DNA from: Psychromicrobium xiongbiense
GTDB taxonomy: Bacteria; Actinomycetota; Actinomycetes; Actinomycetales; Micrococcaceae
NCBI RefSeq assembly: GCF_030271165.1
Contig: NZ_JASSZH010000021.1
Coordinates: 214,669-278,668, forward strand
Reading direction: 5' to 3'
Length of the DNA stretch: 64,000 nucleotides
Made by a program: the position numbers and the translations under genes. Numbering within the stretch: position 1 is the first letter of the stretch; each line of letters opens with the position of its first letter. The notes below the pieces were generated by a model that had not been told where the DNA came from, did no database searches, and was given only the letters and a program-made list of their open reading frames with translations. Below, in pieces: positions 53,930 through 63,965 of the stretch.

Positions 53930-55126
53930 GTGAGCTTTCCCATTATTGGAGTTGTCGGCGGCGGTCAGCTGGCCCGGATGATGGCGCCTGCCGCTGTTGA
54001 ACTGGGCCTTGAACTGACGGTTCTGGCTGAGTCCGAGCAGGCCTGCGCCGTCGCCGCCGTACGGAGCGCTCCGGTGGGCGATTACCGCGATCTGGACACC
54101 CTGCGTGAATTTGCCCGTGGCGTGGATGTGCTCACCTTCGATCACGAACATGTTCCCGTGGAACACCTCCTGGCGCTGCAGGCGGAGGGCGTCAGCATCC
54201 ACCCCGGCCCGGCGGCCCTCCTGCACGCTCAGGACAAGCTCGTGATGCGTTCCGCCGTCGAGCGTCTGGGCCTGCCCAATCCGCTCTGGGCCGAGGTCTC
54301 CACCGAGGCTGACCTACTGGCCTTCGGTGAGCGCGCGGGCTGGCCTTTGGTGCTCAAAACCCCTCGCGGCGGCTACGACGGCAAGGGTGTGATGATTCTC
54401 CGCACTCCCGCCGAGCTGCCTCAGGCCGCCGCCTGGTTCCAGTCCATGGGGTCCCTGCTGGCGGAGGCCCTGGTGCCTTACACCCGCGAGCTCTCCGCCA
54501 TGGTGGCCCGCAGTGCCAGCGGCGAGGTCCGGGCCTGGCCGCTGGTCGAATCGATCCAGGTGGACGGCGTCTGTGATGAAGTGATCGCCCCCGCACCGGA
54601 TCTGGACCCCGAGCAGGTGCTGTTGATTCAGCAGACGGCCATCCGGCTGGCCACCGAGTTGGACGTCACCGGAGCGATGGCAGTGGAACTGTTCGAGACT
54701 CCCGGCATCGGCATCGGCTTTGTGATCAATGAGCTCGCCATGCGGCCGCATAATTCCGGCCACTGGAGCATGGACGGCTCACTCACTGGCCAGTTTGAAC
54801 AGCATCTGCGGGCGGTGGCCGGCCTTCCTCTGGGCGGGACCACTCCGGTAGCCAAGGTGACCGTGATGAAAAACATTCTCGGTGGCCGCAACGAGGATCT
54901 CTATTCCGCGTACCCTGCAGCGCTGGCAGCCGAGCCCGGTGTGAAAGTGCACCACTACGGCAAATCCGTCCGCCCCGGTCGCAAAATCGGCCACGTCAAT
55001 GCCCTCTCTGCCGAGGGGGACGATGCCGCGTCCGTCCGTCGGCGTGCCAGCCGTGCGGCCAGCATCCTCCGCGACGGCGCTGATGTCCCCAATGAGCCTC
55101 AGACCACCACCCAGGAGCCCTCATGA
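53930..55126 (+). CDS. purK: N5-carboxyaminoimidazole ribonucleotide synthase
   Basis: ATP-grasp enzyme converting AIR and bicarbonate to N5-CAIR in purine synthesis. The 398-residue protein begins [19 protein letters not shown] and carries [17 protein letters not shown]-grasp loop [27 protein letters not shown] and [19 protein letters not shown] 53930 is supported by the leaderless -10 box and the family start; the in-frame upstream extension to 53510 crosses the GtrA gene and is not coding. purE follows with an ATGA overlap. Confidence 0.95.
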   Translation: MSFPIIGVVGGGQLARMMAPAAVELGLELTVLAESEQACAVAAVRSAPVGDYRDLDTLREFARGVDVLTFDHEHVPVEHLLALQAEGVSIHPGPAALLHAQDKLVMRSAVERLGLPNPLWAEVSTEADLLAFGERAGWPLVLKTPRGGYDGKGVMILRTPAELPQAAAWFQSMGSLLAEALVPYTRELSAMVARSASGEVRAWPLVESIQVDGVCDEVIAPAPDLDPEQVLLIQQTAIRLATELDVTGAMAVELFETPGIGIGFVINELAMRPHNSGHWSMDGSLTGQFEQHLRAVAGLPLGGTTPVAKVTVMKNILGGRNEDLYSAYPAALAAEPGVKVHHYGKSVRPGRKIGHVNALSAEGDDAASVRRRASRAASILRDGADVPNEPQTTTQEPS

Positions 55127-55740
55127 CCACACCCGCCCCCGGCTCGTTCCCTGCCGTCCCGCCCGGACGTGCCCATTCCTCGCAGCCTGCACCGCTGGTC
55201 GGCCTGGTCATGGGCTCCGATTCGGACTGGCCGGTGATGCGGGAGGCCGCCGCGGCTCTTGAGGACTTCGGGGTCAGCTTCGAGGCCGATGTCGTCTCTG
55301 CCCACCGGATGCCCGCCGAGATGATGGCCTACGGAGAAAGCGCCGTCTCCCGGGGGCTGCGCGTGGTGATTGCCGGAGCCGGAGGTGCCGCACATCTGCC
55401 GGGCATGCTCGCCTCGGTCACCACCGTTCCGGTGATCGGAGTGCCAGTGCCGCTGAAGACACTGGACGGCATGGATTCACTGCTCTCGATCGTCCAGATG
55501 CCGGCCGGTGTGCCGGTGGCCACCGTGTCCATCGGTGGAGCCCGCAATGCCGGAATCCTGGCGGTCCGCATTCTGGCCAGCGGGACGGATCTGCTGGCGG
55601 TGCGGCTGCGGGCAGAGTTGCTGGGCTTCGCAGCAGACCTGAACCGTCAGGCCACCGAAAAGGGCGCACGACTCCGCGAGAGTCTGGAGATCAAGCCCAG
55701 CAGGCATCAGTCTGAGCCATCAACGGGAGCCGCCGGATGA
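55123..55740 (+). CDS. purE: N5-carboxyaminoimidazole ribonucleotide mutase
   Basis: Class I PurE, converting N5-CAIR to CAIR. The 205-residue protein has [50 protein letters not shown] and [22 protein letters not shown] 25-residue Pro-rich leader precedes the core and the C-terminus extends with a charged tail. It overlaps both purK and the LytR-CpsA-Psr gene by 4 bp, so all three are translationally coupled. Confidence 0.96.
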   Translation: MTTPAPGSFPAVPPGRAHSSQPAPLVGLVMGSDSDWPVMREAAAALEDFGVSFEADVVSAHRMPAEMMAYGESAVSRGLRVVIAGAGGAAHLPGMLASVTTVPVIGVPVPLKTLDGMDSLLSIVQMPAGVPVATVSIGGARNAGILAVRILASGTDLLAVRLRAELLGFAADLNRQATEKGARLRESLEIKPSRHQSEPSTGAAG

Positions 55741-57347
55741 CGTTTTCCTCGCCGCAGCGCAACACCACCTCGGGCAAGCCCGCCCTGTTGACCAATCCGG
55801 TGCGCTATCCGCAAACGGCCACCGCACCCATGCGGTCCAAGCGTGCGCTATTGCTCCTGGCGCTCACCGTGTTCTTTCCCGGAAGCGCCCAACTGGTCGC
55901 GGGCAATCGCCGCCTGGGACGCGCTGCACTGAGGGTTACCATCGCTGCCTGGCTGGCGCTCATCGTGCTCGGCATCCTGGCACTGACCGCCCGCAGCGTA
56001 GTGCTGGGCTGGTTCACTCATCCGGTCGGCTCCGTCATCATCATTCTGGTCCTGTCCCTGCTGGCCGTCGGCTGGGCCGTACTGTTCATCAACACCCTCC
56101 GCCTGATCAAGCCGGTGCTACTGGCTCCGGGGATGCGCGCCATCGTCTGCGGCGCGCTCGTGGTGCTCATGGTGATCTGCTCCGGCACGCTCGGCTATGC
56201 CGCCTATCTGGTGAATTCCGGGCGCAGCGCGCTGGGTTCCATCTTCACCACGGCCGGGCCGGATATGAAGCCCGTGAACGGCCGGTACAACTTCCTGGTG
56301 ATGGGTGGCGATGCCGGGGCGGACCGCGTGGGCCGCCGTCCGGACAGCATCATCGTGCTCAGCATCGACGCCACCACCGGCAAGACCGTCACCATCTCAA
56401 TTCCCCGCAACCTGGAGAATGCGCAGTTCAGCGACGGGTCCCCCATGAAATCGGTTTATCCGAAGGGGTACAACTGCGGCGATAACTGCATCATCAACTT
56501 CCTCTACAGCGAGGTCACCCAGAAGTACTCGAAGCTTTATCCCAACGCCAAGGACCCCGGTGCGCAGGCCATGATGGAGGCCGCCGGTGGCACGCTGGGG
56601 CTGACCATCCAGGGCTATGTGCTCATCGACATGGACGGCTTCTCCCAGATGGTGGATGCCCTGGGCGGCGTGACAATCAATGCCGGCGGCTGGGTGCCGA
56701 TGAGCGGTGCGGCGACCGATGAGGTGGGTGGCCATGAGCCGCCCGTGGGCTGGATTTCTCCCGGTGTGCACAAGCTCAACGGCCAGCAGGCACTCTGGTA
56801 CGCCCGCTCGCGCCAGTGGGTTAATGACTATGCACGCAGCCAGCGCCAGCAGTGCATTCAGCAGGCCATTCTCAAGCAGATGGACCCGGCCACCGTACTG
56901 GCTAAATTCGACTCGATCGCCAATGCCGGTGCGCAGGTCATCGAATCGGATCTGCCGCAGCAACAGCTGGGCAGTTTCCTGGATCTGGCGATCAAGGCCA
57001 AAGGCTTCCCGCTGGACCGTCTGACCATCGGCCCGCCCGATTTCGATATCAACTTCCCGGTCAGTCCTGACTTCGGCGTGCTCCACCAGCGGGTGGCCGA
57101 CTTCATCGCGGGCAAGCCGGCTCCCGCAGCCACGGACTCCGGCCAGGCTGCCGGTCAGGGCGCCCAGCAACCGGCCGCCCCGCAGCCTGCCGCCCCGGCA
57201 CCGGCCCAACAGCCCGCGCCGCAGCCCGCGCCGCAGAACACTGTGCCCCAGGTGACCGAGGCGCAGTTGCAGAAACTTGCTGTGACCGGTCAGGATGACC
57301 AGTTGGCCCAGTTGCTGGCGAATAATGGGAACTGCACGCCGGGCTGA
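55737..57347 (+). CDS. LytR-CpsA-Psr family envelope polymer ligase
   Basis: Attaches polyprenyl-linked glycopolymers to peptidoglycan. The 536-residue protein has several membrane segments at the N-terminus (about residues 35-165), then the extracytoplasmic LCP domain: [61 protein letters not shown], and [15 protein letters not shown]-terminal Pro/Ala/Gln-rich tract (about 460-500) ends the protein. ATG 55737 overlaps the purE stop. Multiple N-terminal helices are more than the single anchor of many LCP proteins. Confidence 0.92.
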   Translation: MTFSSPQRNTTSGKPALLTNPVRYPQTATAPMRSKRALLLLALTVFFPGSAQLVAGNRRLGRAALRVTIAAWLALIVLGILALTARSVVLGWFTHPVGSVIIILVLSLLAVGWAVLFINTLRLIKPVLLAPGMRAIVCGALVVLMVICSGTLGYAAYLVNSGRSALGSIFTTAGPDMKPVNGRYNFLVMGGDAGADRVGRRPDSIIVLSIDATTGKTVTISIPRNLENAQFSDGSPMKSVYPKGYNCGDNCIINFLYSEVTQKYSKLYPNAKDPGAQAMMEAAGGTLGLTIQGYVLIDMDGFSQMVDALGGVTINAGGWVPMSGAATDEVGGHEPPVGWISPGVHKLNGQQALWYARSRQWVNDYARSQRQQCIQQAILKQMDPATVLAKFDSIANAGAQVIESDLPQQQLGSFLDLAIKAKGFPLDRLTIGPPDFDINFPVSPDFGVLHQRVADFIAGKPAPAATDSGQAAGQGAQQPAAPQPAAPAPAQQPAPQPAPQNTVPQVTEAQLQKLAVTGQDDQLAQLLANNGNCTPG

Positions 57348-57409
57348 GGTCGGGCGCCGCCACGTCAGTTTCAGTCATCGCCAGGTGTCACCGCCGGTGA
57401 GGAGTTCAG

Positions 57410-58684
57410 ATGTACCTGCTCAGTAATGTCACCCGGCCCTATGCCTGGGGCTCGACGACGGCCATTGCCCGGGCGCTGGGCCGCGAGCCGTCCGGCGGGC
57501 CGGAGGCGGAACTGTGGATCGGCGCGCACCCCGATGCGCCGTCGATCGCACACACTGCCACGGGCGACGTGCCGCTGAATGAGCTCATTGCGGCCGATCC
57601 GCACGGGACGCTGGGCGAGGAATCCCGCTCGGCTTTCGGCGACCGGCTGCCCTATCTGCTCAAGCTGCTGGCGGCCGAGGGCGCGCTGTCGCTGCAGGTC
57701 CACCCGACGCTGGAGCAGGCGCGACGTGGCTTCGCCGCCGAAGAGGCGGCTGGGGTGCCCCGCACCGCCGCACACCGCAACTACAAGGACGACAACCATA
57801 AGCCGGAGATGATCCTGGCCCTGACCGGTTTTGAGGCGCTGTGCGGATTCCGGGCGCTCAGTGAATCGGCTCGGTACTTCGATCTGCTCGCGATTGAAAC
57901 GCGTCACCCGGTGGTGGAGGAGATTGCCGGCATCCTGCGGGCCGGCATCGTGGGCTCTGAGAGTTCTGGCGCTGCCCCGGACGCCCAGAGCAACGCGCTT
58001 CGGCAGGCATTCGAGCGACTGATCGTTGGAGGCGGAGACGTCACGGAGGCGCTGGCAGCCACCCATACGTATCTGGCGGACGCGGGCGTGGACGCGCTCG
58101 ATGCGAGCCTGCGCACGGTCCTTGATCTGGAAGCGGAGTACCCCGGTGATGCAGGCGCCCTGATCTCGCTGCTGCTCAACCGGGTTCATCTGGAACCCGG
58201 TGAGTGCATCTCGATGCCGGCCGGAAACGTCCATGCCTATCTGCACGGGCTGGGTGTGGAGGTCATGGCGGCCAGCGACAATGTGCTGCGCGGCGGCCTG
58301 ACCCCGAAGCATGTGGATGTGCCCGAGCTGCTCGGCACGATCGACTTCCGTGCGCTGCCCGTTCCCGAAGTGCATCCCGAGGAGACCTCGCTGGGTCAGA
58401 GCATTTTTGACCCGGGCTTCGGCGAGTTTGCGCTACAGCGCTTTGACCTCGCCGCCGGTGACGCGCCTGTGCCGCTGGCCCAGCAGGGCGCCCTGCTGGT
58501 GTTGCTGCTGGAGGGATCAGCCGTACTGGACTCACCGCGCGGCGATCTGGTCCTCCACCGCGGAGAAAGCGCCTTTGCAGCCGCCTCGGAGGCGCCGGTC
58601 ATGGTGCACTCGGAGAGCGGATGCGTGGGTTTCGCCGTGACCACCGCCATCCGGGGTGCCGCCCAGAGTACCCTGGGCGCATGA
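57410..58684 (+). CDS. manA: Mannose-6-phosphate isomerase, class I
   Basis: Zinc isomerase linking fructose 6-phosphate to mannose 6-phosphate, feeding GDP-mannose for O-mannosylation (pmt in this window). The 424-residue protein shows YAWGSTTAIARALG, LSLQVHPTLEQA (first zinc ligands), HKPEMILALTGFEALCGFR, and NVHAYLHGLGVEVMAASDNVLRGGLTPKHVDV with the catalytic Arg. GAGGAG lies before the ATG. Its stop overlaps the start of the next gene by 4 bp. Confidence 0.95.
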   Translation: MYLLSNVTRPYAWGSTTAIARALGREPSGGPEAELWIGAHPDAPSIAHTATGDVPLNELIAADPHGTLGEESRSAFGDRLPYLLKLLAAEGALSLQVHPTLEQARRGFAAEEAAGVPRTAAHRNYKDDNHKPEMILALTGFEALCGFRALSESARYFDLLAIETRHPVVEEIAGILRAGIVGSESSGAAPDAQSNALRQAFERLIVGGGDVTEALAATHTYLADAGVDALDASLRTVLDLEAEYPGDAGALISLLLNRVHLEPGECISMPAGNVHAYLHGLGVEVMAASDNVLRGGLTPKHVDVPELLGTIDFRALPVPEVHPEETSLGQSIFDPGFGEFALQRFDLAAGDAPVPLAQQGALLVLLLEGSAVLDSPRGDLVLHRGESAFAAASEAPVMVHSESGCVGFAVTTAIRGAAQSTLGA

Positions 58685-59046
58685 TCCAGAGTCCGCAGAC
58701 GATTCAGATAGCTCGGAATGGAATTCTGAGCGACGCGACGATCGCCTGGGGTTTCGAGGGGACACGGTGGCGCGTCGAGATCACCTCGACGGCATCCGGC
58801 TCGGTCGAGGCGCTGTGCCTGGTGCGCGAGAAGCTCGAACAGCTCGGCTGGCGGATTGGCGTCGCCGGGGCGGAGCGTGACGTCCGGCCCAGCGGGATGG
58901 CCCGCGACCAGGGTGGCGGACTCATCGCGTACCGGATCGCTCCGGGCGACCAGGAGAGCACCGTGGACACCTTTGCGCCAGTTGACCCGGCGACGGTGGT
59001 GACTGTGGCCGAGCAGCGCGTAAACGTCTCCACCCCTCCCAACTGA
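58681..59046 (+). CDS. Hypothetical protein translationally coupled to manA
   Basis: A 121-residue soluble protein with no family that I recognise. It begins MIQSPQTIQIARNGI, has a central helix (VEALCLVREKLEQLGWRIG) and a mixed strand pattern, and ends in NVSTPPN. ATG 58681 overlaps the manA stop as ATGA, which supports it being real. Its stop codon lies inside a palindrome at 59034-59079. Confidence 0.6.
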   Translation: MIQSPQTIQIARNGILSDATIAWGFEGTRWRVEITSTASGSVEALCLVREKLEQLGWRIGVAGAERDVRPSGMARDQGGGLIAYRIAPGDQESTVDTFAPVDPATVVTVAEQRVNVSTPPN

Positions 59047-59079
59047 GTAGCAGTAGCTACTCCGACTCAGTTGGGAGGG
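59034..59079. terminator. Palindrome of the CCCAACTGAGT family between convergent genes
   Basis: Arms of 15 bp (59034-59048, 59065-59079) around a 16-nt centre that has its own GAGTAGC/GCTACTC pairing. It includes the stop codon of the rightward gene. Outer arm and following CAGTAG match the palindrome at 24245. The rest of the gap to 59160 is GC-rich with no gene. Confidence 0.7.
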
Positions 59080-59159
59080 TCACGCGCCCGGGGCCTCTCG
59101 GTGGGCCCACGCGCCCGAGGGCCCCGCTGCGAGGCACGAGCGGCGGGAGGGCGTGGGGA

Positions 59160-60092
59160 CTAGCTGTGCAGTACCTGGAGGCCGGACATCGACCCGTACT
59201 GCTGCTGCAGACGGTCGAAATCCTCGACGTCGAAGAAGCTCAGGTTGTCCCGGCCGAAGTCCTTGGCCGCTTCAATGACAAAACGGACCGCAGACTCCAC
59301 GCTGGTCAGGTCGGTCGCGCCGGTGGCTGAACCTGCGACGGCGGTCTCCGTGGTGATCGCCAGACCCACCACCGGGGCCGTGGTGGCCGTGCACGGCTGG
59401 ACGATCGAGTTCATGTGATAGATACCGTTGCCGTAGGGCGTGATGTCCTGCATGGTGATCGGCATGACCATGGCCGGACGCCCGCTGGTGCGCTCCGCCA
59501 CATCGAGCAGCGATTCGGGCACCCGGAGAATCCAGCCTTCTTTGATCGTCGGAGTCACCGCAAAACCGCGATGGTTGCAGATGCGGTTGCCCTTGGTGGT
59601 GTCCACCGAGATGATGGCTTCCATCTCAGCGGTGACCTCGTACTGGTTGTTGATCGACATCTCGATTGACGAGTTCATGAAGGGCACCGGATCGTGCGGC
59701 TGGGTCGGCGCATCCGGATCAATATGGGTCGCGAGCACCACATCGCCATCCAGCCGGTCTCCACGTGCCGCCATCTCGAGCAATTTCGCGGCAGCTGCCA
59801 CAATCGTCAGAGCGCCATCGCCGTCGGAGACAAAACCGATCTTCTCCGGTCGGGCACCGAGGCCGCCCAGGCGCCCGATCAGGCCCAGGGTGGGCGCATC
59901 CCCGCCGGCGAGTCGACCACGACTACCGGGGATGACGATCCGGACAAAGTCGGTCGCTCCCCGCTCTCCGCTGACCGTCTTCACAAAGACCTCATCCGCC
60001 CCATGACTGCGCCAGAGCTCAGCAACGCCCTCGCCGCTGGCGGCCGGGCTGTCCAGCAGATCGAAAGCTTCCAGTACGTGTTTCCAGGACAT
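59160..60092 (-). CDS. DUF1177 family protein
   Basis: A 310-residue soluble protein of DUF1177, function unknown. Conserved-looking elements are GFVSDGDGALT, VLATHIDPDAPTQPHDPVPFMNSSIEMSINN, ICNHRGFAVTPTIKEGWILRVP and YHMNSIVQP; the His and Asp residues suggest a metal site of a hydrolase, but that is inference. GGAG lies 7 nt before ATG. It is the last gene of the M20/OppDF/AroM operon, 52 bp after the AroM-family gene. Confidence 0.85.
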   Translation of the reverse strand: MSWKHVLEAFDLLDSPAASGEGVAELWRSHGADEVFVKTVSGERGATDFVRIVIPGSRGRLAGGDAPTLGLIGRLGGLGARPEKIGFVSDGDGALTIVAAAAKLLEMAARGDRLDGDVVLATHIDPDAPTQPHDPVPFMNSSIEMSINNQYEVTAEMEAIISVDTTKGNRICNHRGFAVTPTIKEGWILRVPESLLDVAERTSGRPAMVMPITMQDITPYGNGIYHMNSIVQPCTATTAPVVGLAITTETAVAGSATGATDLTSVESAVRFVIEAAKDFGRDNLSFFDVEDFDRLQQQYGSMSGLQVLHS

Positions 60093-60144
60093 TCGTTACT
60101 CCGTAGGTGGGGGTTGTGGGTATCAGGGTAAGAAGCACGGCGGT

Positions 60145-60888
60145 TTAGTCGGCCAGCAATTCTGCGGCGATGCGGGCGGCCGTCGAACGGGCCAGCAGCA
60201 CCGTCCGCCCGCTGATCTGGCGGACCATGGCAGCCATCGTGGTGGTGTAGCCGATGCAATCCATCACGATGTAGTCGGCGCCCTCCCGGGCCAGCTGTTC
60301 GGCAGCCAGCGTCAGGGGGCTCAGATCATCGGAATACGGCGTCGCCACAGCGCTGCACCAGGACACCGAGTCCGGCAGTGCAGCGGAGTACTTGATCCGG
60401 GTGGAATCGCGTTGCTCCTCGAGCGGGCAGATGATGCCGATCCGGCTGCTGGGCGGAACGACGGCAGCCAGCAGGTGAGTCAGCAGCTTCTCCGGCTCCA
60501 GCACCGGAACCCGGGAGCGGAACGGCGGAAATTCACCCGTACAGGCCAGCAGAATGGTCTCGACCTCGGTATCGATCTCCTCGATGGCGCGCTGCACCAG
60601 GGGGATCACCGATTCGCGGCCCATCACGGCGCTCGATCCGTCCCGCAATCGGGAGGTCAGCACCTCCTCGCCGGGCCGCGGTGCCAGAGCGGTGATCTCC
60701 TCGGCACTCAGCCGGTCGAGGGCACCACTTTGGACGATGTCGATGCCCGGCAGCAGTGGCCGGAGGTCAGGGATGAGATCGCTGCGCGGGCTCTGGCCGA
60801 TGGTCACGACACCCAGCCGGGGACGGGGCGCCGGGCCGCCCCGTGCCTCCGCTCCGTCCAGCACAGACGAGGTCTCAGGCTGCGGCAT
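60145..60888 (-). CDS. AroM family protein (Asp/Glu racemase-like)
   Basis: A 247-residue protein of the AroM family. VVTIGQSPRSDLIPDL is the family's N-terminal signature. Two cysteine motifs, ILLACTGEFPPF and VMDCIGYTTTMAAMV, sit where Asp/Glu racemase-superfamily enzymes have their catalytic pair, so racemase or related activity is plausible. ATG 60888 has AGGAG upstream and lies within the end of the ABC gene, overlapping it by 14 bp; a longer in-frame ORF to 61068 is antibiotic of conservation and ignored. Confidence 0.87.
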   Translation of the reverse strand: MPQPETSSVLDGAEARGGPAPRPRLGVVTIGQSPRSDLIPDLRPLLPGIDIVQSGALDRLSAEEITALAPRPGEEVLTSRLRDGSSAVMGRESVIPLVQRAIEEIDTEVETILLACTGEFPPFRSRVPVLEPEKLLTHLLAAVVPPSSRIGIICPLEEQRDSTRIKYSAALPDSVSWCSAVATPYSDDLSPLTLAAEQLAREGADYIVMDCIGYTTTMAAMVRQISGRTVLLARSTAARIAAELLAD

Positions 60889-62671
60889 CGGCGTCTTCTC
60901 CTGCCACGGCGGCAGCGGCGTCGAGTCCCTGTTCCACGATCCGACGACGCTCGGCCCTGTTGTTGCGCTCCGTCGGGTCCGCCCCGGGCACCGCGGCCAG
61001 CAAAGCCCGGGTGTACGGATGCTGCGGATTGCTGAACAGTTCCGCCGCCGGGGCGTGCTCCACCACACGACCGTGGCTCATGACCATGACGTCATCGGCC
61101 ATCATTTCCACCACCGACATATCGTGGGAAATGAACAAGTAGGACAACCCGAAGCGTCGCTGCAGGTCCTTCATCAGTTCCAGCACCTGCGCCTGCACGG
61201 ACACGTCCAGCGCGGATACCGGCTCATCGCAGACCACGAGTGAGGGCCGCAGCAGCAGGGCGCGCGCGATGCCGATCCGCTGGCGTTGGCCACCGGAGAA
61301 CTCATGGGGGTAGCGGCCCAGGTGGTCCCGGTTGAGGCCGACGATCTCCAGCACCTCGATGCACCGGTCTCGGATTTCCTCCCTGGACATGGAGGTGTGC
61401 AGGGCCAGCGGTTCGCGGAGGATCTTCCCGATCGTCCACCGGGGATCCAGCGAGGCATAGGTGTCCTGGAAGATGATCTGCATCCTGGCACGCGCCGCGC
61501 GCAGCTGCGCCGGCTCGAGGGCCAGGAAGTCCTGCCCTTCGAAGCGTACCTGGCCGGAGGTCGGCTCGTGCAGTCGCATGGCGAGACGGCCCGTGGTGGA
61601 CTTGCCGGAGCCGGACTCGCCAACCACCGCCAGGGTCTTGCCGGGGTACAGGCTGAAGCTGACGCCATCGACCGCGACGACCGGCTCGCTCCCCCGCCGC
61701 CGCGAGGAGAAGATCTTGACCAGGTCGGTCACTTCGAGCAGAGGCTCGGCGGTCTCCTCTGCGAGCGCAACAGCCTCAGCGACGGGCGCACCAGCGGGCT
61801 CAGCGATGGCAACCTCGGCAGGAGCGATGACGGCCGAAGCCACCGCGCTCTTCCGCCCTTCCGGCATGAAGCTGAGCAGCCGTTTGGTGTATGCGTGCTG
61901 GGGCCGGGCGAAGATGTCCTCCACCGGCGCATTCTCCACAATCCGGCCACCGGTCATCACCGCCACCGTCTCGCAGGTCTGCGCCACCACTCCCAGATCA
62001 TGGGTGATCAGCAGCACGGCCGTACCATGCTGCTCCTGCAGATCCAGCATCAGATCCAGAATCTGCAACTGCGTGGTGACGTCCAGCGCGGTGGTCGGCT
62101 CATCCGCGATCAGCAGCTGGGGCTCGCAGGACATCGCCATCGCGATCATGGCGCGTTGTCGCATGCCACCGGAGAGCTGGTGCGGGTAGTCCTGCAACAC
62201 CTGGCGCACTCGGTGAATACCCACCATATCCAGCAGCTCGCCGGCCCGGGCCAGAGCCTGTTTGCGGCTCATGCCCTGATGGCGGCGCAGCGGCTCCGAG
62301 ACCTGGTCGCCGATCGTGAAGACCGGGTTGAGCGCCGTCATCGGTTCCTGGAAAATGGTGCCGATCTGCGCACCCCGGATCTTGAGCATGGCCCGTTCAT
62401 CCAGCTGCGCCAGATCTTTGCCCTGAAACTCGATGGAGCCTTCCGTGATCCGGATGTTCCGGTCCAGCAGGCGGTTGATCGACATGGCGGTGAGGCTCTT
62501 ACCGCTTCCCGACTCGCCCACCAGGCCCAGCATCTTCCCGGGCATGATGTCGAAACTGACGTTCTGCACGGCCCGGAAAGGCGCCGCGCCACCGCTGATC
62601 TCCAAGCTGAGATTGGACACGGACAGCAGCGGCCTGGTGGCCTCCTGCCCGGCTGGCGACGGCTCAGTCAT
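60875..62671 (-). CDS. Fused dipeptide/oligopeptide ABC transporter ATPase (OppD-OppF)
   Basis: A 598-residue protein with two complete nucleotide-binding domains, energising peptide uptake. Domain 1: [40 protein letters not shown], and the OppD-type tail ([14 protein letters not shown]). An Ala/Glu linker (about 285-320) joins domain 2: [40 protein letters not shown]. The permease and binding-protein genes are not in the window and may lie just past 64000. It overlaps the M20 gene by 8 bp and the AroM gene by 14 bp. Confidence 0.93.
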   Translation of the reverse strand: MTEPSPAGQEATRPLLSVSNLSLEISGGAAPFRAVQNVSFDIMPGKMLGLVGESGSGKSLTAMSINRLLDRNIRITEGSIEFQGKDLAQLDERAMLKIRGAQIGTIFQEPMTALNPVFTIGDQVSEPLRRHQGMSRKQALARAGELLDMVGIHRVRQVLQDYPHQLSGGMRQRAMIAMAMSCEPQLLIADEPTTALDVTTQLQILDLMLDLQEQHGTAVLLITHDLGVVAQTCETVAVMTGGRIVENAPVEDIFARPQHAYTKRLLSFMPEGRKSAVASAVIAPAEVAIAEPAGAPVAEAVALAEETAEPLLEVTDLVKIFSSRRRGSEPVVAVDGVSFSLYPGKTLAVVGESGSGKSTTGRLAMRLHEPTSGQVRFEGQDFLALEPAQLRAARARMQIIFQDTYASLDPRWTIGKILREPLALHTSMSREEIRDRCIEVLEIVGLNRDHLGRYPHEFSGGQRQRIGIARALLLRPSLVVCDEPVSALDVSVQAQVLELMKDLQRRFGLSYLFISHDMSVVEMMADDVMVMSHGRVVEHAPAAELFSNPQHPYTRALLAAVPGADPTERNNRAERRRIVEQGLDAAAAVAGEDADAAA

Positions 62672-63965
62672 CTGCCTGCACTCCCAGGTAGCGCACGGTG
62701 GTCAGCGCATAGACCTTGGCGGCATTGATGATGTCGGAGACCTTGGACCGCTCATCGAAACCATGAATCGTGGACAGTTCCGCGGGCCCATACTGCAGCA
62801 CCGGGATGCCGTGGCTACGGAAGGTCCGTGCATCGGAGGACGCCCACTGCAGCACGCCGGAGGCCTCCGGATCCACCAGCTCCCGCAGAACGCCCACCAG
62901 GTCTTCCACGATCGGCTCGGTGGGCAGCGTCCAGTTCGGCTCGCTGCGGAATCCCAGCGGTTCGATCTCCGCAGGCACCCCGGCCTCGGCCAGCAGCTCA
63001 TCCACCCGCTGGCGCACCTGCTCACGGCTCAGACCGATCGGCACCCGGGTATCGATGTCCACGACGGCCCGGTCCGCCACCACGTTGGTGGAGCTGCCAC
63101 CGTGAATCGTACCGATATTGATCGTCACGTGATCGAAGGCCCGGCTCACCCCCGGCTGGTAACCCTCGCGGGTTTCGGCGTGATGCTTGGAGTCGGCAAT
63201 CAGCTGGCGTACTTCCTCCGGCGCGTCCGGGACCATCTCCCAGAGCCCCTGCAGTGCCAGGATCGCCTTCGCCGCCAGCAGGTTGGCAGACACACCGTGC
63301 ATCGGCTGCAGGCTGCCATGGCCCGGCTGTCCGCTGATGATCAGCCTGAACCAGTTGCTGCCCTTCTGACCGATCGTGGGGTGTGACCTTTCCGAAGGCT
63401 CGGCGATGACGGCCGAGGTGGCCCCGGCCAGATCATCGCGGTTGAGCAGCCAGTCCGCGCCCAGCGGTCCGCCGGTCTCCTCGTCGGAGACCGAGGCCAG
63501 CGACAGCGTGCCCTGCAGCGGAACCCCCAGCCGGTGCATCAGCACATAGCTGTGGATCACGCCGGCCAGCCCTGCCTTCATATCGCTGGCGCCGCGGCCG
63601 CGCAGATACCCATCCACGATGTCGCCGGCAAAGGGAGGGAAGGACCATCGGCTGACGTCGCCCACGGGCACCACGTCATGGTGACCGGCCAGCACCAGGT
63701 GGCGCTGCGATCCGCCAGCCTGCCCGGGCCGCTGGTGAGCGACGATATTCAGTCGCCCCGCGCCGGCGTCGAGCACCTCGCAGTCCAGTCCGCGTTCGCG
63801 CAGCCAGCCGGCAATAAATCCCGCGACCTCCGTGCAGTCACCCGAGGGGTTCTCGCTGGGGATCTGGATCAGCCGGCAGGCCAGCTCGAGCAGTTCTCCG
63901 CTCGTCGCTTCGATCTCGGCCAGCAGGCGGGCTTCCCATTCGGCCGCGCTGAGGGATTCAGTCAT
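62664..63965 (-). CDS. M20 family metallopeptidase (ArgE/DapE type)
   Basis: Zinc-dependent exopeptidase/deacylase, 433 residues. Signatures: LVLAGHHDVVPVGD (first metal His and Asp), GRGASDMKAGLAG, SVSDEETGGPLGADWLL (catalytic Glu pair), GQPGHGSLQP in the dimerisation domain, and IHGFDE near the C-terminal metal His. ATG 63965 has AAGGA upstream; the in-frame GTG at 63980 is also possible. It heads an operon with OppDF, AroM and DUF1177, suggesting hydrolysis of an imported peptide or N-acyl amino acid. Confidence 0.9.
   Translation of the reverse strand: MTESLSAAEWEARLLAEIEATSGELLELACRLIQIPSENPSGDCTEVAGFIAGWLRERGLDCEVLDAGAGRLNIVAHQRPGQAGGSQRHLVLAGHHDVVPVGDVSRWSFPPFAGDIVDGYLRGRGASDMKAGLAGVIHSYVLMHRLGVPLQGTLSLASVSDEETGGPLGADWLLNRDDLAGATSAVIAEPSERSHPTIGQKGSNWFRLIISGQPGHGSLQPMHGVSANLLAAKAILALQGLWEMVPDAPEEVRQLIADSKHHAETREGYQPGVSRAFDHVTINIGTIHGGSSTNVVADRAVVDIDTRVPIGLSREQVRQRVDELLAEAGVPAEIEPLGFRSEPNWTLPTEPIVEDLVGVLRELVDPEASGVLQWASSDARTFRSHGIPVLQYGPAELSTIHGFDERSKVSDIINAAKVYALTTVRYLGVQADD

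Noticed and set aside
57120..57250. Repetitive CAG/GCC tract as a DNA repeat element
   Set aside because: It is the Pro/Ala/Gln-rich tail of the LytR-CpsA-Psr protein, in frame and not a separate repeat.
61286..62728. 480-codon plus-strand ORF over the OppDF gene
   Set aside because: Antisense to a protein with two complete ATPase motif sets.
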